Assembly (NCBI GenBank): GCA_021613535.1
Contig: CP075493.1
Coordinates: forward strand, 2,852,001-2,916,000
From: Adineta vaga
Taxonomy: Eukaryota > Rotifera
Direction: 5' to 3'
DNA: 64,000 nt
The translations under genes were made by a program, and so were the position numbers. How positions within the stretch are numbered: the first letter of the stretch is position 1; each line of letters starts with the position of its first letter. This document shows positions 62,729 to 64,000 of the stretch, piece after piece. Under the pieces are notes generated by a model. It had not been told where the DNA came from, did no database searches, and saw nothing but the letters and a program-made list of their open reading frames with translations.

Positions 62729-64000
<1,272 letters not shown>

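Overview
This is a nuclear window from a small-genome metazoan. Most introns are 45-70 nt with clean GT...AG ends, base composition is strongly AT-rich, and genes are close together on both strands. Many genes are unmistakably animal: FARP, STIM, a D2-like dopamine receptor, a TASOR-family protein, TBC1D23 and a THRSP/Spot14 relative. The style (tiny introns, splice-acceptor-like sites just 5' of start codons, divergent F-box-like and B-box proteins, and an intronless aminotransferase that could be foreign) fits a rotifer, probably a bdelloid. That assignment is inference. I saw no transposon, rRNA, tRNA or CRISPR array.

Layout. 0.6-10.8 kb (+): a divergent pseudokinase, an MTHFSD homologue with a long unknown N-terminal part, a B-box protein, and a large F-box/LRR-like protein. 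11-17.3 kb: a TASOR-family protein (-), APC10 (+), an intronless PLP aminotransferase (-) and ribosomal protein S29 (-). 17.7-25 kb: SmB (+), SPTLC1 (-), a Spot14/MID1IP1 relative (+) and NDUFB9 (-). 26.9-33.2 kb (+): a 24-exon FARP-type FERM-RhoGEF-PH-PH gene. 33.5-40.7 kb (-): FOXRED1, with a GNAT acetyltransferase gene nested antisense in one intron, then STIM. 42.4-47.6 kb (+): RBM17/SPF45 followed after 101 bp by TBC1D23, an operon-like pair. 49.7-53.2 kb: a proline-rich protein with Ile/Val-Glu-Arg repeats (+) and a secreted Gln-rich protein (-). 54.6-57.4 kb (-): a D2-like dopamine receptor. 62.7 kb to the right edge (-): alpha-tubulin, cut by the window.

Most genes are unrelated housekeeping or signalling functions: cell cycle, splicing, sphingolipid synthesis, complex I (NDUFB9 and the assembly factor FOXRED1), calcium entry, endosome-to-Golgi tethering. 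Exon boundaries were worked out by hand from splice signals and reading-frame continuity. Where summed exon lengths were checked they kept the frame open. The points most worth following are the TASOR/HUSH-type protein, the window-wide acceptor-before-ATG pattern (suggesting spliced-leader trans-splicing) with the RBM17-TBC1D23 candidate operon, the possible horizontally acquired aminotransferase, the nested GNAT gene, and two unrecognised protein architectures.
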